Source of the DNA: Leptolyngbya iicbica LK
GTDB taxonomy: Bacteria > Cyanobacteriota > Cyanobacteriia > Phormidesmidales > Phormidesmidaceae
Direction: 5' to 3'
DNA: 64,000 nucleotides
Assembly: GCF_004212215.1 (NCBI RefSeq)
Contig: NZ_QVFV01000002.1
Location: forward strand, 1,317,373-1,381,372
Shown here: one piece after another, positions 27,967 through 36,771 of the stretch
Layout of the letters: every line of letters starts with the position of its first letter
Position numbering within the stretch: the stretch's first letter is position 1
Notes under the pieces: generated by a model
What the model was told of the DNA's origin: nothing
What the model saw: only the letters and a program-made list of their open reading frames with translations
The model's database searches: none
Translations under genes and position numbers: made by a program

Positions 27967-28329
27967 ATGGGCGACATTACCAACATCAGCACTGACAGTC
28001 AGGGCCGCAAGGTCGTTGCCGAGCCATGTTTAGAGCCTTGCCCCATTGAGCGCGGGATGCGCCTGTTGGGGGGCAAATGGAAGGGCTCGATTCTCTGGCA
28101 TCTCAAAGATGGGCCGGTGCGCTTCAATGATCTGGCTCGTCAGTTAGGCGGAGCGAGTAAGAAAATGGTGAGCCAACGCCTACAAGAAATGGAGGAAGCG
28201 GGTCTGGTGAAACGAGAAGTGATTAGCGATCGCCCCATCGCCGTCGCCTACGAAATTACTGAGTTTGGGCGATCGGCCGTTAACTTCCTAGAAATCCTCA
28301 AAGACTGGGTAGAAAGCCATGAAATTTAG
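27967..28329 (+). CDS. HxlR-family transcriptional regulator
   Basis: 120 residues with one winged helix-turn-helix. The family signature CPIERGMRLLGGKWKGSILWHL and the FNDLARQLGGASKKMVSQRL recognition region are clear. The conserved Cys (about residue 25) is the redox/electrophile-sensing residue in relatives such as YodB and QorR. It is divergent from the GST-mdaB operon, so it very probably represses those genes and itself, releasing them in response to quinones or other electrophiles. Confidence 0.92.
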   Translation: MGDITNISTDSQGRKVVAEPCLEPCPIERGMRLLGGKWKGSILWHLKDGPVRFNDLARQLGGASKKMVSQRLQEMEEAGLVKREVISDRPIAVAYEITEFGRSAVNFLEILKDWVESHEI

Positions 28330-28545
28330 TTTGGGATTAGAGGATGGGTAATCTCACCGAAAACCTGGGCATGTTTATTCTAGAGGAGCCAACCTAATTA
28401 CCTACTATGGGACCATTAGGCTGACTGATTTCTATATGAACGCCCAGGTCAAGTAATTAGATTGAACGATTTCCATCTAATTACATAAATAATAGAAGTC
28501 AGTCAGAATGCGTCGGTTTAATAGATAGTCAAGCTTAAAACAGCC

Positions 28546-29283
28546 ATGCCAGCAATCACACAAGAAATGATCCGTGCCTCATATGATATTGCCAAACAAA
28601 TATATGATGGCGCCATTAGCCACAAAGATGGCCTAGATGAGTTAGTAGATCATTACGGTATGAACAGAAATTCTGCTGGCGACTATGTACACAATTACAA
28701 ATGTATGCTAGAAGCACGCAGATTCCCCAGAACTAGCAACGCCTACGGGACAGAATATTATCTTCAAAAAATCCATGAAGATGGCGGAAGGACGTGCTTA
28801 TTAAATGCTTTATCTGCTCTCAGACAACATATTGATTATTACGAAGACATAGGCAATACGACTCTCCATAAGCAAAGGGAAATATGTGCGAGGTTCACTA
28901 AAATAGCGGCTGTTGATATTCAAGAAATATTTCCAAGTGAAGTAACCGAAGAAGATGAGTCCTTACTCGAGGGGAAAACCAGAAAGGTTAGTGTCAACGT
29001 CTATGAGCGCAACCCAATAGCTCGACAGCAATGTGTAGACCATTATGGTTGCAAGTGCGTGATTTGTGATTTCGATTTTGAAGAGACTTATGGAGATATA
29101 GGAAAATCATTTATACATGTTCACCATTTAGTAGAAATATCATCAATTAGCAATGAATATTCTATTGATGCAATCAACGACTTGAGGCCCGTCTGCCCGA
29201 ATTGCCATGCAATGTTACACAAGAAGAAACCTGCGTACACAATTAGTGAAGTCAAACAATATTTAACAACCCGTCCAACTTGA
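28546..29283 (+). CDS. HNH endonuclease (McrA-like)
   Basis: 245 residues. The C-terminal HNH nuclease is intact: a CKCVICDFDF zinc pair, HVHHLVEISS with the catalytic His, an LRPVCPNCHAMLH second zinc pair with the final His. The N-terminal helical domain (about 1-105) has MNRNSAGDYVHNYKCML and YYLQKIHEDGG blocks seen in McrA-type restriction proteins, suggesting a specificity domain. The gene and flanks are much more AT-rich than the window and I see no HIP1 site from 28330 to 29400, so recent transfer is likely. Defence or type IV restriction is inferred. Confidence 0.85.
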   Translation: MPAITQEMIRASYDIAKQIYDGAISHKDGLDELVDHYGMNRNSAGDYVHNYKCMLEARRFPRTSNAYGTEYYLQKIHEDGGRTCLLNALSALRQHIDYYEDIGNTTLHKQREICARFTKIAAVDIQEIFPSEVTEEDESLLEGKTRKVSVNVYERNPIARQQCVDHYGCKCVICDFDFEETYGDIGKSFIHVHHLVEISSISNEYSIDAINDLRPVCPNCHAMLHKKKPAYTISEVKQYLTTRPT

Positions 29284-29444
29284 CTGGCCTATAAAAAGCA
29301 CCGTCAAGTCAACTCAAACGTTAAAGGGTGATCATAAACATTGCAATCCTGATAGACGATCACTCTCCTCTAACTAACACCCAGTTAGTGACTGGGGCAT
29401 AACAGCGAGATTGTTATGCTCGGAAGCGCGAGTACGATATCGTT

Positions 29445-29942
29445 TCATGCTGACTCATCCACCACTTGTAGTACCTCGGCATAAAGCTGCGCATCAATCC
29501 AGAAGCCGACTTGCTCGATCAAATCATCAAGCAAGGGCTTTACTTCCCGAATTAAGTTATTACGTTTGGCGGCAATCAGGATACCTAAGACACCGGTCAC
29601 TTGAAGCCCTGCTCCTATTGCGGCAGCTCTTCCCAAGCGTTCATCCATCAGAAGACGATCAGCCTTTAACTCGACGGCGAGGGTGATCGCTTCAGCTTCT
29701 CCAAGGTCGAGTGTGGCCCTTAGTTTGTTTACAAATGCTTGATCAGTGGCGGGTTGGATTTTAACCCAACTTAAAGTTGGCACCTCCCTAGCACTGACAT
29801 CAGTATTGCCGACATGAGTAATTTCGTTGTAAACAGCCGTTGGAATTACGATTTCACCGTAGAGCTGGTTGAGTAACTCGATTTGGCCAATGGTAGATAG
29901 GTAAAAGATCGGTGACGTATTACTGACTACGATCATCGCCAA
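29445..29942 (-). CDS. DUF3368 PIN-like toxin
   Basis: 165 residues with a PIN-like fold: VVSNTSPIFYLSTIGQ (first catalytic Asp replaced by Asn, typical of DUF3368), LDLGEAEAITLAVEL, DRLLMDERLGRAAA and TGVLGILIAAKR. This pairs with UPF0175 antitoxins in many cyanobacteria. The proteins are thought to be RNases, but activity of the Asn variant is not certain. Its start overlaps the antitoxin gene by 10 bp, as in most toxin-antitoxin operons. Confidence 0.88.
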   Translation of the reverse strand: MAMIVVSNTSPIFYLSTIGQIELLNQLYGEIVIPTAVYNEITHVGNTDVSAREVPTLSWVKIQPATDQAFVNKLRATLDLGEAEAITLAVELKADRLLMDERLGRAAAIGAGLQVTGVLGILIAAKRNNLIREVKPLLDDLIEQVGFWIDAQLYAEVLQVVDESA

Positions 29943-30178
29943 TCGTTTGCTTCTAGAGTTTTGAGATCTTGCTGCAAGTCTTCAACACCATAATGAATGG
30001 GGATTTTACGACTACCTAATAGGCGCTGAAATTCCAGTTGATTCATCCCTACAAAATGACTGGCAGTGCCGAGAGTAATTTTTTCCTGTTGGAATAGCAA
30101 AATGGCAATTTCGAGTTTGAGATCGGTTTCAGTAATATGTGCTGTTTGCAAAAACTCATCGGAAATGACTAAACCCAT
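29933..30178 (-). CDS. UPF0175 antitoxin
   Basis: 81-residue UPF0175 protein. The blocks LKLEIAILLFQQEKITLG and TASHFVGMNQLEFQRLLG form the family helix-turn-helix, and the tail IPIHYGVEDLQQDL would wrap the toxin. AGGAG lies about 9 nt upstream of the ATG. It overlaps the DUF3368 toxin gene by 10 bp and presumably neutralises it and represses the operon. Confidence 0.88.
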   Translation of the reverse strand: MGLVISDEFLQTAHITETDLKLEIAILLFQQEKITLGTASHFVGMNQLEFQRLLGSRKIPIHYGVEDLQQDLKTLEANDWR

Positions 30179-30296
30179 GGCTTTAATCTCCTAATTTCCA
30201 TGTGCTTTCCCCCCTAATTCTGCTGATTTCTGAGAGACTGCTTGCGAGTATAGAATAAGCGATCGCTCTCCTCTAGCCGGAATCCAGGTGGCGGTT

Positions 30297-30635
30297 TCAG
30301 AAACTCGCTTTCAGCGTTTCTCTCAAGTCAAAGGCCGCATCGTCATCGGTGCTCGACACCATAATCATGACCGTCATTGGTTCAGAGTTTTCTAAACAAA
30401 CAAAGACAGCGGTGGAAATGTCGGTCGTGCCCGCCACGCTATTGCCTTCGACCTGAATGTCGGTCAACCCAGCATTGGTGAGGGCGGCAGTGGAGCGATC
30501 TAAACACGTGGTCAAATTCATTTCAACGCTGCGCCAGGCATAATACAAGCCCGGTGACTGTCCCCAGGCGGGAGCGATCGCCCCCAACAATCCGGCACTG
30601 AGTCCGACCAGAGCACCAATCCGCGAAATTGCCAT
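30297..30635 (-). CDS. Secreted small protein of unknown function
   Basis: About 112 residues. MAISRIGALVGLSAGLLGAI ending in APAWG is a classical signal peptide, followed by a mature domain of about 88 residues with two Cys (LTTCLDRST and AVFVCLENSE) that could form a disulfide. AGGAGG lies just upstream of the ATG at 30635, which decides the start over a longer frame. I do not recognise the family. Its upstream region is shared with no other gene. Confidence 0.7.
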   Translation of the reverse strand: MAISRIGALVGLSAGLLGAIAPAWGQSPGLYYAWRSVEMNLTTCLDRSTAALTNAGLTDIQVEGNSVAGTTDISTAVFVCLENSEPMTVMIMVSSTDDDAAFDLRETLKASF

Positions 30636-30834
30636 AGGGCCTCCTGAAAAGGGGTGTGGATTTGCAGACCACCGCCAATCTTGTATGAAGTAGTCTAGCC
30701 TCCTAGTTAACCCAACGCCAAAACTTTGGTCGCGATCGCTCACTGTCACCTTGAGTCATTTTCAGCCCCTCACCCGAATCCGTCTTGTGAGTTCAGTGAC
30801 GCTGGCCCCGGTGCCCGCAGTTCCCCAGCGGCAC

Positions 30835-30887
30835 AAAAGATGCGCCAATGAGGGCATGATGATGACTCATCGCCCCACTGGCGCATC
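30835..30887 (-). terminator. Rho-independent terminator of the CDGSH gene
   Basis: GATGCGCCA (30839-30847) and TGGCGCATC (30879-30887) form a perfect 9 bp stem around a partly paired loop. On the minus strand TTTTG follows. It begins 18 bp past the CDGSH stop. Confidence 0.7.
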
Positions 30888-30905
30888 ATTGGCTAACCGA
30901 ATTGT

Positions 30906-31142
30906 TTAGAGTTTGGCGTGGGAGCCATCGCAAAAAGGGGCATTCCCGGTCTGTTTGCACTGACACAGGGCTACTTGCTTTTTCTCCTCGATGGTAAATT
31001 TCATCGGCGTAAAGCCAGTGTCTTGGTGAGCCCCGTTGCAAAAGGGTTGATTGTCAGAATTGCCACAGGTGCAATACCAATAGTCACCGGGCTCTAGCTC
31101 CATGACTTTGGGCTGCTTGGCAGCCACGTTTGGGCTTTCCAT
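30906..31142 (-). CDS. CDGSH iron-sulfur protein with two cluster motifs
   Basis: 78 residues from the ATG at 31142, preceded by GAGGAG. Two CDGSH-type motifs are present: CTCGNSDNQPFCNGAH and CQCKQTGNAPFCDGSH, each giving three Cys and one His for a [2Fe-2S] cluster. Family members are small soluble redox or cluster-transfer proteins. It lies 160 bp downstream of the pirin gene in the same direction, with a hairpin between, and is likely part of the local redox-stress set. Confidence 0.9.
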   Translation of the reverse strand: MESPNVAAKQPKVMELEPGDYWYCTCGNSDNQPFCNGAHQDTGFTPMKFTIEEKKQVALCQCKQTGNAPFCDGSHAKL

Positions 31143-31171
31143 GATGGTGTTCTCCTCTAGGTAAGTGAAAG

Positions 31172-31208
31172 AGATCGCCCCGCTCACCGATGAGTGGGGC
31201 AGGGCGAT
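31172..31208 (-). terminator. Hairpin between pirin and CDGSH genes
   Basis: GATCGCCC/GGCGATC with an inner CCCCGCTCA/TGAGTGGGG pairing forms a long imperfect stem. A CTCTTTC tail follows on the minus strand. It could end the pirin transcript or attenuate read-through into the CDGSH gene. Confidence 0.45.
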
Positions 31209-31302
31209 CGCTGTTGCAATGCGGGGGAACCAGGCAACTGATTCCCCAACGGGTCAGGGCTGCCGAGTCGAAAGGGTTGACTTGAGCGCTGCCCAATTTT
31301 GT

Positions 31303-32007
31303 CTAGGCCGCCATGTCAAATAGCAGCACTTCGGCGTCTTCGCTGGTTCCGGTCAGGGTCAAGGCGACGGGCTCAGATACCGCCACCCCATCACCCGCAG
31401 TCAGGTCATGACCATTCAACTTGATCGCCCCTTTCGCCACGTGTAACCAAGCTTGTCGGTTAGCCCCAAGAGTGTGGGTGACCGACGCCTCGGGCTGCAA
31501 CACCGTGGCATACAAATCCACATCTTGATGAATGGTGACGGAGCCTTCGCGGCCATCCTGGGAGCCCACCAGCCGCAGTTGATTCTGCTTATCTTCTGGG
31601 CCAAAGTAGGTTTGCTCGTAGCTGGGCTCGATGCCTTGCTCAGCTGGCAAGACCCAAATTTGCAAAAAGTGGACAGGATCGGTGTCCGAGGCGTTGTACT
31701 CGCTGTGCATGATGCCGGTGCCAGCCGACATCCGCTGCACATCACCGGGCCGGATGACAGAACCATTGCCAATGCTGTCTTTGTGCGCCAAGCTACCGTC
31801 TAACACGTAGGAAATAATTTCCATGTCGCGGTGGCCGTGGGTCGAAAAGCCTTGCCCTGGGGTAACTTTGTCTTCGTTGATGACGCGCAACGTGCCAAAC
31901 CCCATGTGCGCCGGATCGTAATAGTTGCCAAAGGAAAAGGAATGACGACTATCGAGCCAACCAAAATTCGCTTTGCCGCGATCGCTGCCAGGTCGCAGGG
32001 TAATCAT
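31303..32007 (-). CDS. Pirin-family bicupin protein (YhhW-like)
   Basis: 234-residue bicupin. The metal site in the N-terminal cupin is complete: [15 protein letters not shown] gives two His, and [10 protein letters not shown] gives His and Glu. The opening [19 protein letters not shown] is typical. YhhW-like pirins can cleave quercetin-type flavonoids in vitro; the physiological substrate is unknown. The gene is divergent from a LysR regulator, which probably controls it. Start ATG at 32007 has AGGAGG immediately upstream on the minus strand. Confidence 0.92.
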   Translation of the reverse strand: MITLRPGSDRGKANFGWLDSRHSFSFGNYYDPAHMGFGTLRVINEDKVTPGQGFSTHGHRDMEIISYVLDGSLAHKDSIGNGSVIRPGDVQRMSAGTGIMHSEYNASDTDPVHFLQIWVLPAEQGIEPSYEQTYFGPEDKQNQLRLVGSQDGREGSVTIHQDVDLYATVLQPEASVTHTLGANRQAWLHVAKGAIKLNGHDLTAGDGVAVSEPVALTLTGTSEDAEVLLFDMAA

Positions 32008-32126
32008 GAGACACCTCCTTAATTTGGCGTCGGAATTAATATCACTGGCTTTATTATGGAATGACTCTCAATAAAAGACAATACTCAATTTAATCAACTC
32101 TTTGTTTCTATTCATTCGACAATCAG

Positions 32127-33020
32127 ATGGATAAGTTTGACAGTATGCGAGCCTTTGCCCAAGTGGTCGAATCGGGAGGCTTTGCCGCCGCCGCTCGGCA
32201 AATGGGGCTGTCGCGATCGGCGGTGAATAAGCTGGTAATGAATCTGGAGGAAGCGCTCAAAGTGCAACTACTCCAGCGCACGACCCGCAAAGTGACCCCC
32301 ACCGCCACTGGGTTAGCCTTTTATGAGCGGTGCATCGCCATTTTGGCCGATGTCGCGGAGGCCGAACTCGCGGTGTCTAACTTGCAAACCAAACCGCAAG
32401 GGCAACTCCGCATCAACGCGCCGATGACCTTTGGCACCCGCCATCTGGCCCCACTACTGGCACAGTTTTTGAGGCAGTATCCCGACTTACATGTGGAGCT
32501 GAGTTTGAGCGATCGCTTCATCGACCCGATCGAAGAGGGCTTTGACGTGACTCTGCGCATTGCCCGCCCCACCTCAATGGCTAACCTGATTGTGCAAACA
32601 CTCGCGCCCGCGCCGGTGATTTTATGCGCCGCGCCGGATTATTTGCGCGATCGCCAGCCGCCACAAATTCCCAGCGATTTGGCCGATCATCCCTGCCTCG
32701 CCTACGGCCACCTCGCCACCGACAACCAATGGACGCTTGTTGGCCCCGACGGTGAACACAAAATCACGATTTCTGGTCCCCTCTGCGCCAACAATGGCGA
32801 AGTGTTGCAAGCCGCAGCCGTTCAGGGATTAGGCATCGCGTTGCTCCCTCGATTCATTGTGCAGGCCGATCTTGCCGCCGGTCGGTTACAACAGGTCATG
32901 CCCGCCTACGAAGCGCCCAAAATCTCAATTTGTGTGCTGTATCCGGTCAACCGTCATCTCTCGACCAAAGTGCAGTTGCTGGTGGATTTTCTGGCTGAAC
33001 AGATTGACACCCAGGCATAA
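32127..33020 (+). CDS. LysR-family transcriptional regulator
   Basis: 297 residues. The N-terminal helix-turn-helix ([19 protein letters not shown], then [17 protein letters not shown]) and the [15 protein letters not shown] linker are those of the DsdC/CrgA-like LysR subgroup, followed by a periplasmic-binding-protein-like effector domain (about 90-297, [17 protein letters not shown]). It is divergent from the pirin gene with 119 bp between them. By the usual logic of LysR pairs it activates or represses the pirin gene. The inducer is unknown. Confidence 0.93.
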   Translation: MDKFDSMRAFAQVVESGGFAAAARQMGLSRSAVNKLVMNLEEALKVQLLQRTTRKVTPTATGLAFYERCIAILADVAEAELAVSNLQTKPQGQLRINAPMTFGTRHLAPLLAQFLRQYPDLHVELSLSDRFIDPIEEGFDVTLRIARPTSMANLIVQTLAPAPVILCAAPDYLRDRQPPQIPSDLADHPCLAYGHLATDNQWTLVGPDGEHKITISGPLCANNGEVLQAAAVQGLGIALLPRFIVQADLAAGRLQQVMPAYEAPKISICVLYPVNRHLSTKVQLLVDFLAEQIDTQA

Positions 33021-33323
33021 GGCGTTGAAGTCGATATGAGCAACCGCGGTGGGCGAAGAGACATGAAACCAGCCTCCGCCAATCTCAATCTCGTGAGGGG
33101 GGGCTGAGATCGTCCATCCCCTCGTCATGCAGGTTGTGGATGATGGCTTTTTGAGGGATGTCTGTCATGGCTGGGTGGAACGAAACGGTGTGCCACTCGT
33201 CCCCCAATAAAGGCGTGACCTCAGCTCAGTGCACGTGACTAAATCAGTCGCTGGCGCGATCGCACGGGTTCACGTCCTCCCCTAAGATAGGGGGCTGTGT
33301 GTGGTGTCAAGTAATGTAGCAAG
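33021..33323. other. Intergenic region
   Basis: About 300 bases without a gene. A short hairpin CCCCTA-AGA-TAGGGG sits at 33279-33293, about 30 bp upstream of the next start. Confidence 0.4.
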
Positions 33324-33962
33324 ATGCGATTTTCAACCTCTGTTGCCGCCAGTCTGATGGCGGTATTAGCGAGTATTGGGGGCTATTCTGCGGCGGTAGC
33401 CTCCGCGCCGTTGGCCGCCCTGGCGCAGCCATTAGCGATCGCCCAAGCGCTGGAAAATAAAGGGGAACTCAAAGACGACGGCTCAACCCTGTTGCGGTTT
33501 GAAACCGATCACTATCTGGTGCGGGTATATCGCCAAGATGGCTTGACCTATCTCAACGTTTACAACAAAGAAACGGGCTACACCGACCAAAACGGGGTGC
33601 TAGCCTACGTGGTGAGTCCAGAAACGGCTGACGACCCGTGGCGCACCTACGCCAATCAGCAGGGCGATTTAGAATATCGCGCCAGGGTCAATCCGCAGGG
33701 GGAAACCGCACTCGAAATTCGCTTGCCGGATGGCCCAACGGCCCGCCCCGAAGCTGGCTTTAATGTCACTTACAGCTTTCCCCACACTTATTTAGACGAA
33801 GATTTAGACAGCACCCTCGAGGAGCTCGAAGCGGCGGGTTGGGTAATCGAGACCACAACGGCGGAGGGGGTGCAGCTGACCCGCAACCAACTGGCGCTAG
33901 ACCTCAAATTTGACCCGGTCACTCAGGTCATTACCTATACTCGTCTCATTGATTTGACTTAA
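33324..33962 (+). CDS. Secreted protein of unknown function
   Basis: 212 residues. A signal peptide (SVAASLMAVLASIGGYSAAVA) with a probable cleavage near SAPLAALA or AIAQA leads to a beta-rich mature domain of about 170 residues: FETDHYLVRVYRQDGLTYLNVYNK is split by acidic turns, then EYRARVNPQGETALEIRLPD. No catalytic motif is seen and I do not recognise the family. It is monocistronic; the next gene (rsmE) is 165 bp away. Confidence 0.75.
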   Translation: MRFSTSVAASLMAVLASIGGYSAAVASAPLAALAQPLAIAQALENKGELKDDGSTLLRFETDHYLVRVYRQDGLTYLNVYNKETGYTDQNGVLAYVVSPETADDPWRTYANQQGDLEYRARVNPQGETALEIRLPDGPTARPEAGFNVTYSFPHTYLDEDLDSTLEELEAAGWVIETTTAEGVQLTRNQLALDLKFDPVTQVITYTRLIDLT

Positions 33963-34127
33963 GAGATCTCCAGAAACCAAAATGTTTAGCTGCGGTGCAT
34001 GACGCTGCGCTCATGACACCCTACGAGTGGGCAATTATTGATCAGAGATCTCCTTAGCACTGCACCGCGATCGCCGCTACCCTGTCCATTGGCACTCGAT
34101 TTTCACTGGTCACAAGAGAGGCATCCC

Positions 34128-34874
34128 TTGCAACGAGTCGTTGTTGATCCGGCACAAATTCAGGCCGATCAGCTCAATTTAACGGTCGATCAGCGGCATT
34201 ACCTGCAGCGGGTATTGCGGCTCAAATCGGGCGATCGCTTTTTGGCGTTAGATGGACAAGGCCATCTGTGGACGGCTATCTTGCAACCCGATGCCGCACA
34301 GGCAACCCTGACGGCGATCGCGCCTGAAGTTGCCCCAACCACCGGGGTGCGATCGCGCATCACCCTCGCGGCCTGCCTACCCAAACAAGGCTTTGATGAG
34401 GTGGTGCGTCAAGTGACCGAACTCGGGGTGGATGAAATTGTGCCGATTGTTAGCGATCGCACCGTGCTCCGCCCTAGTGCCAACAAACTCCAACGTTGGC
34501 GACGCATCGCTGCCGAAGCCGGGGAACAATGCGAGCGCTTGACCGTCCCTAAGGTGAGGGAGCCCCTAGCTTGGTCCAGTTGGCTAGCCCAAGAGTCACA
34601 GGATACTCGAGTCATCTGCGTCGCCCGACGGTCAGCCCCCGCGCTATTGTCAGTGAGTCTGTTGTCCCCTCTCCCGGCGATAGAAATAGCCATTGGCCCC
34701 GAAGGCGGTTGGACGGAATCAGAAGTCACCCAAGCCCTGGCCCACGGCTATCAGCCGGCGTCTTTGGGCGGCTCAATCTTGCGCGCAGTCACCGCGTCTG
34801 TGGTGGCGATCGGCATCCTTCAAGCTGGCATTGAATTCGCTAACATAACATCATCAAACGACACATCACTATGA
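34128..34874 (+). CDS. rsmE: 16S rRNA (uracil(1498)-N3)-methyltransferase
   Basis: About 248 residues of the SPOUT family. A PUA-like N-terminal domain (QRVVVDPAQIQ, HYLQRVLRLKSGDRFLALDG) is followed by the knotted SAM-binding domain: DEIVPIVSDRT, AIGPEGGWTESEV and SLGGSILRAVTASVVA. RsmE methylates U1498 of 16S rRNA in the 30S subunit. A TTG at 34128 with AGAGAGG 6 nt upstream gives the usual LQRVVV start; an upstream ATG at 34038 would add 30 unrelated residues. Its stop overlaps the arsR start (ATGA). Confidence 0.92.
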   Translation: MQRVVVDPAQIQADQLNLTVDQRHYLQRVLRLKSGDRFLALDGQGHLWTAILQPDAAQATLTAIAPEVAPTTGVRSRITLAACLPKQGFDEVVRQVTELGVDEIVPIVSDRTVLRPSANKLQRWRRIAAEAGEQCERLTVPKVREPLAWSSWLAQESQDTRVICVARRSAPALLSVSLLSPLPAIEIAIGPEGGWTESEVTQALAHGYQPASLGGSILRAVTASVVAIGILQAGIEFANITSSNDTSL

Positions 34875-35206
34875 ACATTGCCAATCTGTCAGAGACAACC
34901 ACAGAGGTCTGTTTGTCTGGTTTCCATGCCTTGTCCGATCCGTTGCGCATGAACGTCATCGAGCGCCTACGGACGCAAGAAATGTGCGTCTGTGACCTCT
35001 GCGATGAATTAGAGGTCAGTCAGTCTAAATTGTCCTTTCATTTGCGCGTGCTCAAAGATGCCGGGCTCGTCAAAGCCCGTCCCCAAGGTCGATGGACATA
35101 CTACAGTTTAGACCTGACCCAATTCACCGCACTTGAGCAATACCTGGCTGATTATCGCCGCCACAGCCCCATCATTCCGACTCGCTTACGCGAAGAAGCC
35201 CAATAA
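34871..35206 (+). CDS. ArsR/SmtB-family metalloid-responsive repressor
   Basis: 111 residues with one winged helix-turn-helix (CDELEVSQSKLSFHLRVL). The N-terminal helix carries CVCDLC (Cys39, Cys41, Cys44), the same spacing as the three-Cys arsenite/antimonite sensor of E. coli ArsR, so trivalent arsenic sensing is likely. The start codon overlaps the rsmE stop in ATGA, implying coupling. No arsenite pump or arsenate reductase gene follows; 600 bp of repeats come next. Targets may include its own operon or the arsenosugar-like cluster at the left end of the window, which is inference. Confidence 0.92.
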   Translation: MNIANLSETTTEVCLSGFHALSDPLRMNVIERLRTQEMCVCDLCDELEVSQSKLSFHLRVLKDAGLVKARPQGRWTYYSLDLTQFTALEQYLADYRRHSPIIPTRLREEAQ

Positions 35207-35841
35207 TCGCTGGGCGCTCAAATCACTTCCCCAGATCAGCCAAGGAAGGAGTTGTACGGGTTGGGCAGTGCCCAAGTATCTGTTTGGCGGGGCTTGAGAT
35301 CCCCCGCTGTCGCCACCCCCTTGAAAAGCTATCCATTAGGCATAAGTCGCTCAAAGTTATGCCAGCAACGGTTTCTAGACTTCGGTTGAGCGATTAACAC
35401 CTCACCGCCTGCGGCACCTCTCCTAAGCCCTTCGGGCAGGCTGAGCCAACGCAAGGAGAGGTTTATTCATGGGCTGGGAAGAAATTTGCCTCAAATCTGA
35501 CCGGGGCTCCGGTTCCTCTCCTTGCCAAGGAGAGGTTAGGTGAGGTTCTAAAGTCCTGAAAACGGCTACAACCGATCTCTAAACTGACTAGCTGAAAAGG
35601 GATACAGCAACTTTTGTGTAAGGGATAGCCTTGAAAAGGGGGCTCTCAAGAACTCGGCTTGAAGTCCCTCTTTTTAAGGGGAATTCAGGGGGAGCAGTCG
35701 CAACCTGACGCTAAACACATACGTGCCCAACCCGAACGATCAGACAGGGGAGCAACGAACCGCGATCGCATTTAGCCCCGATTGCTACCCTTTTGGGAGA
35801 GGGAAATCACTTTAACGAGCGCAAGGGGCGAATCATCCAGT
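35207..35841. other. Repeat-rich intergenic region
   Basis: About 630 bases without a gene. Contains the inverted-repeat element at 35399-35547, and the stretch CCCCTTTTAAGG-like around 35660-35695 (CCCTCTTTTTAAGGGG), another typical cyanobacterial intergenic repeat type. The 3' end must hold the promoter of the next gene. Confidence 0.5.
35399..35547. repeat. Cyanobacterial CTCTCC-type inverted-repeat element
   Basis: The ends are inverted relative to each other: CCTCACC with CCTCTCCT on the left, and AGGAGAGG with AGGTGAGG on the right. The right part also holds a near-perfect palindrome at 35515-35535 with arms CCTCTCCTTG and CAAGGAGAGG around one base. Modules of this kind are dispersed through cyanobacterial genomes. 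Confidence 0.6.
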
Positions 35842-36402
35842 ATGGCAATGTCTTACCTAAGTTTGAACGAGGTCACGGCGGCCCTGCAGTTTGCCGCGCG
35901 TAAACACCGACAGCAGCGCCGCAAAGATGCCGAGCGAACCCCTTACATCAATCACCCGATCGCGCTGTTGAATATCTTGGTCAACGAAGCGCAAATCAGC
36001 GATGCAGTGGTGTTAATCGGCGCTTTATTGCACGACACGGTCGAAGATACCGACACTAGCCTGACGGAAATCGCCGCTCTATTTGGGGAAGAAGTGGCCG
36101 CTGTGGTTGACCAACTGACTGACGATAAATCACTGCCCAAGGCGACCCGCAAACAGTTGCAAGTTGAACATGCGGCAACGATCAGCGATCGCGCCAAACT
36201 GGTAAAACTAGCGGACAAAATCGCGAACGTGCGAGATATTGCGATGTCGCCGCCGCCCGATTGGTCGCCAACCCGTCAGCAAGAATATTGCGACTGGGGC
36301 AAGCGCGTAGTTGATCAAATGCGAGGCACCCACACCATCTTAGAGACCCTCTTTGATGAAGCGTATACTGCGGCCACCCAAGATTGGGCTCAAGCCGAAT
36401 AG
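35842..36402 (+). CDS. MESH1-like (p)ppGpp 3'-pyrophosphohydrolase
   Basis: About 186 residues, a single HD domain without synthetase, TGS or ACT domains. Blocks match the small alarmone hydrolase MESH1/HDDC3: AARKHRQQRRKDAERTPYINHP, IGALLHDTVEDTDTSL (HD metal site with the following ED), VDQLTDDKSLPKATRK, KLVKLADKIANVRDI and the C-terminal GTHTILETLFD. It should hydrolyse the 3'-diphosphate of ppGpp; human MESH1 also acts on NADPH, so a second substrate is possible. Start ATG at 35842 or 35848. Monocistronic. Confidence 0.88.
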   Translation: MAMSYLSLNEVTAALQFAARKHRQQRRKDAERTPYINHPIALLNILVNEAQISDAVVLIGALLHDTVEDTDTSLTEIAALFGEEVAAVVDQLTDDKSLPKATRKQLQVEHAATISDRAKLVKLADKIANVRDIAMSPPPDWSPTRQQEYCDWGKRVVDQMRGTHTILETLFDEAYTAATQDWAQAE

Positions 36403-36771
36403 CGAGCCCCCCAAACGACAACGCCGGGCCAGCGAGGTCGCGGCCTAAACAACCCTTCACTGAGGCAAAATCATCAGGGCAATATCATTTTCCAAAAGAA
36501 ATCCTAAGAAATACTGCAAAACATTGACGCGATTCCAGCCAATTGACGGGAATTAGACCGCTTAGGTGCAAGATGATAGAAGAGGCGTCAGGGCGCACTG
36601 CGGCTAGGGCATGGGCCATGTTTGGCCTAGCTTTTGGCGCAGCCGATTATTCAAAGCTCTCAACGAAAATACTGTGAATGATGACTGAATCTAGCCAGGT
36701 CGTTGAGGAGGCACCGGAGTTGAGCTAAGGGGGACAACAACCGGAAAATTAAGGTTGTTGAGGCATCACTC
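36403..36771. other. Intergenic region upstream of the diguanylate cyclase gene
   Basis: About 370 bases with no credible gene. GC-rich inverted segments (GGCTAGGG and GGCCTAGC near 36600-36645) could fold, but the pairing is weak and I do not assign a riboswitch. Confidence 0.4.

Noticed and set aside
36580-36660. Possible c-di-GMP riboswitch upstream of the diguanylate cyclase
   Set aside because: The GC-rich inverted segments pair poorly and I could not see the conserved riboswitch core.
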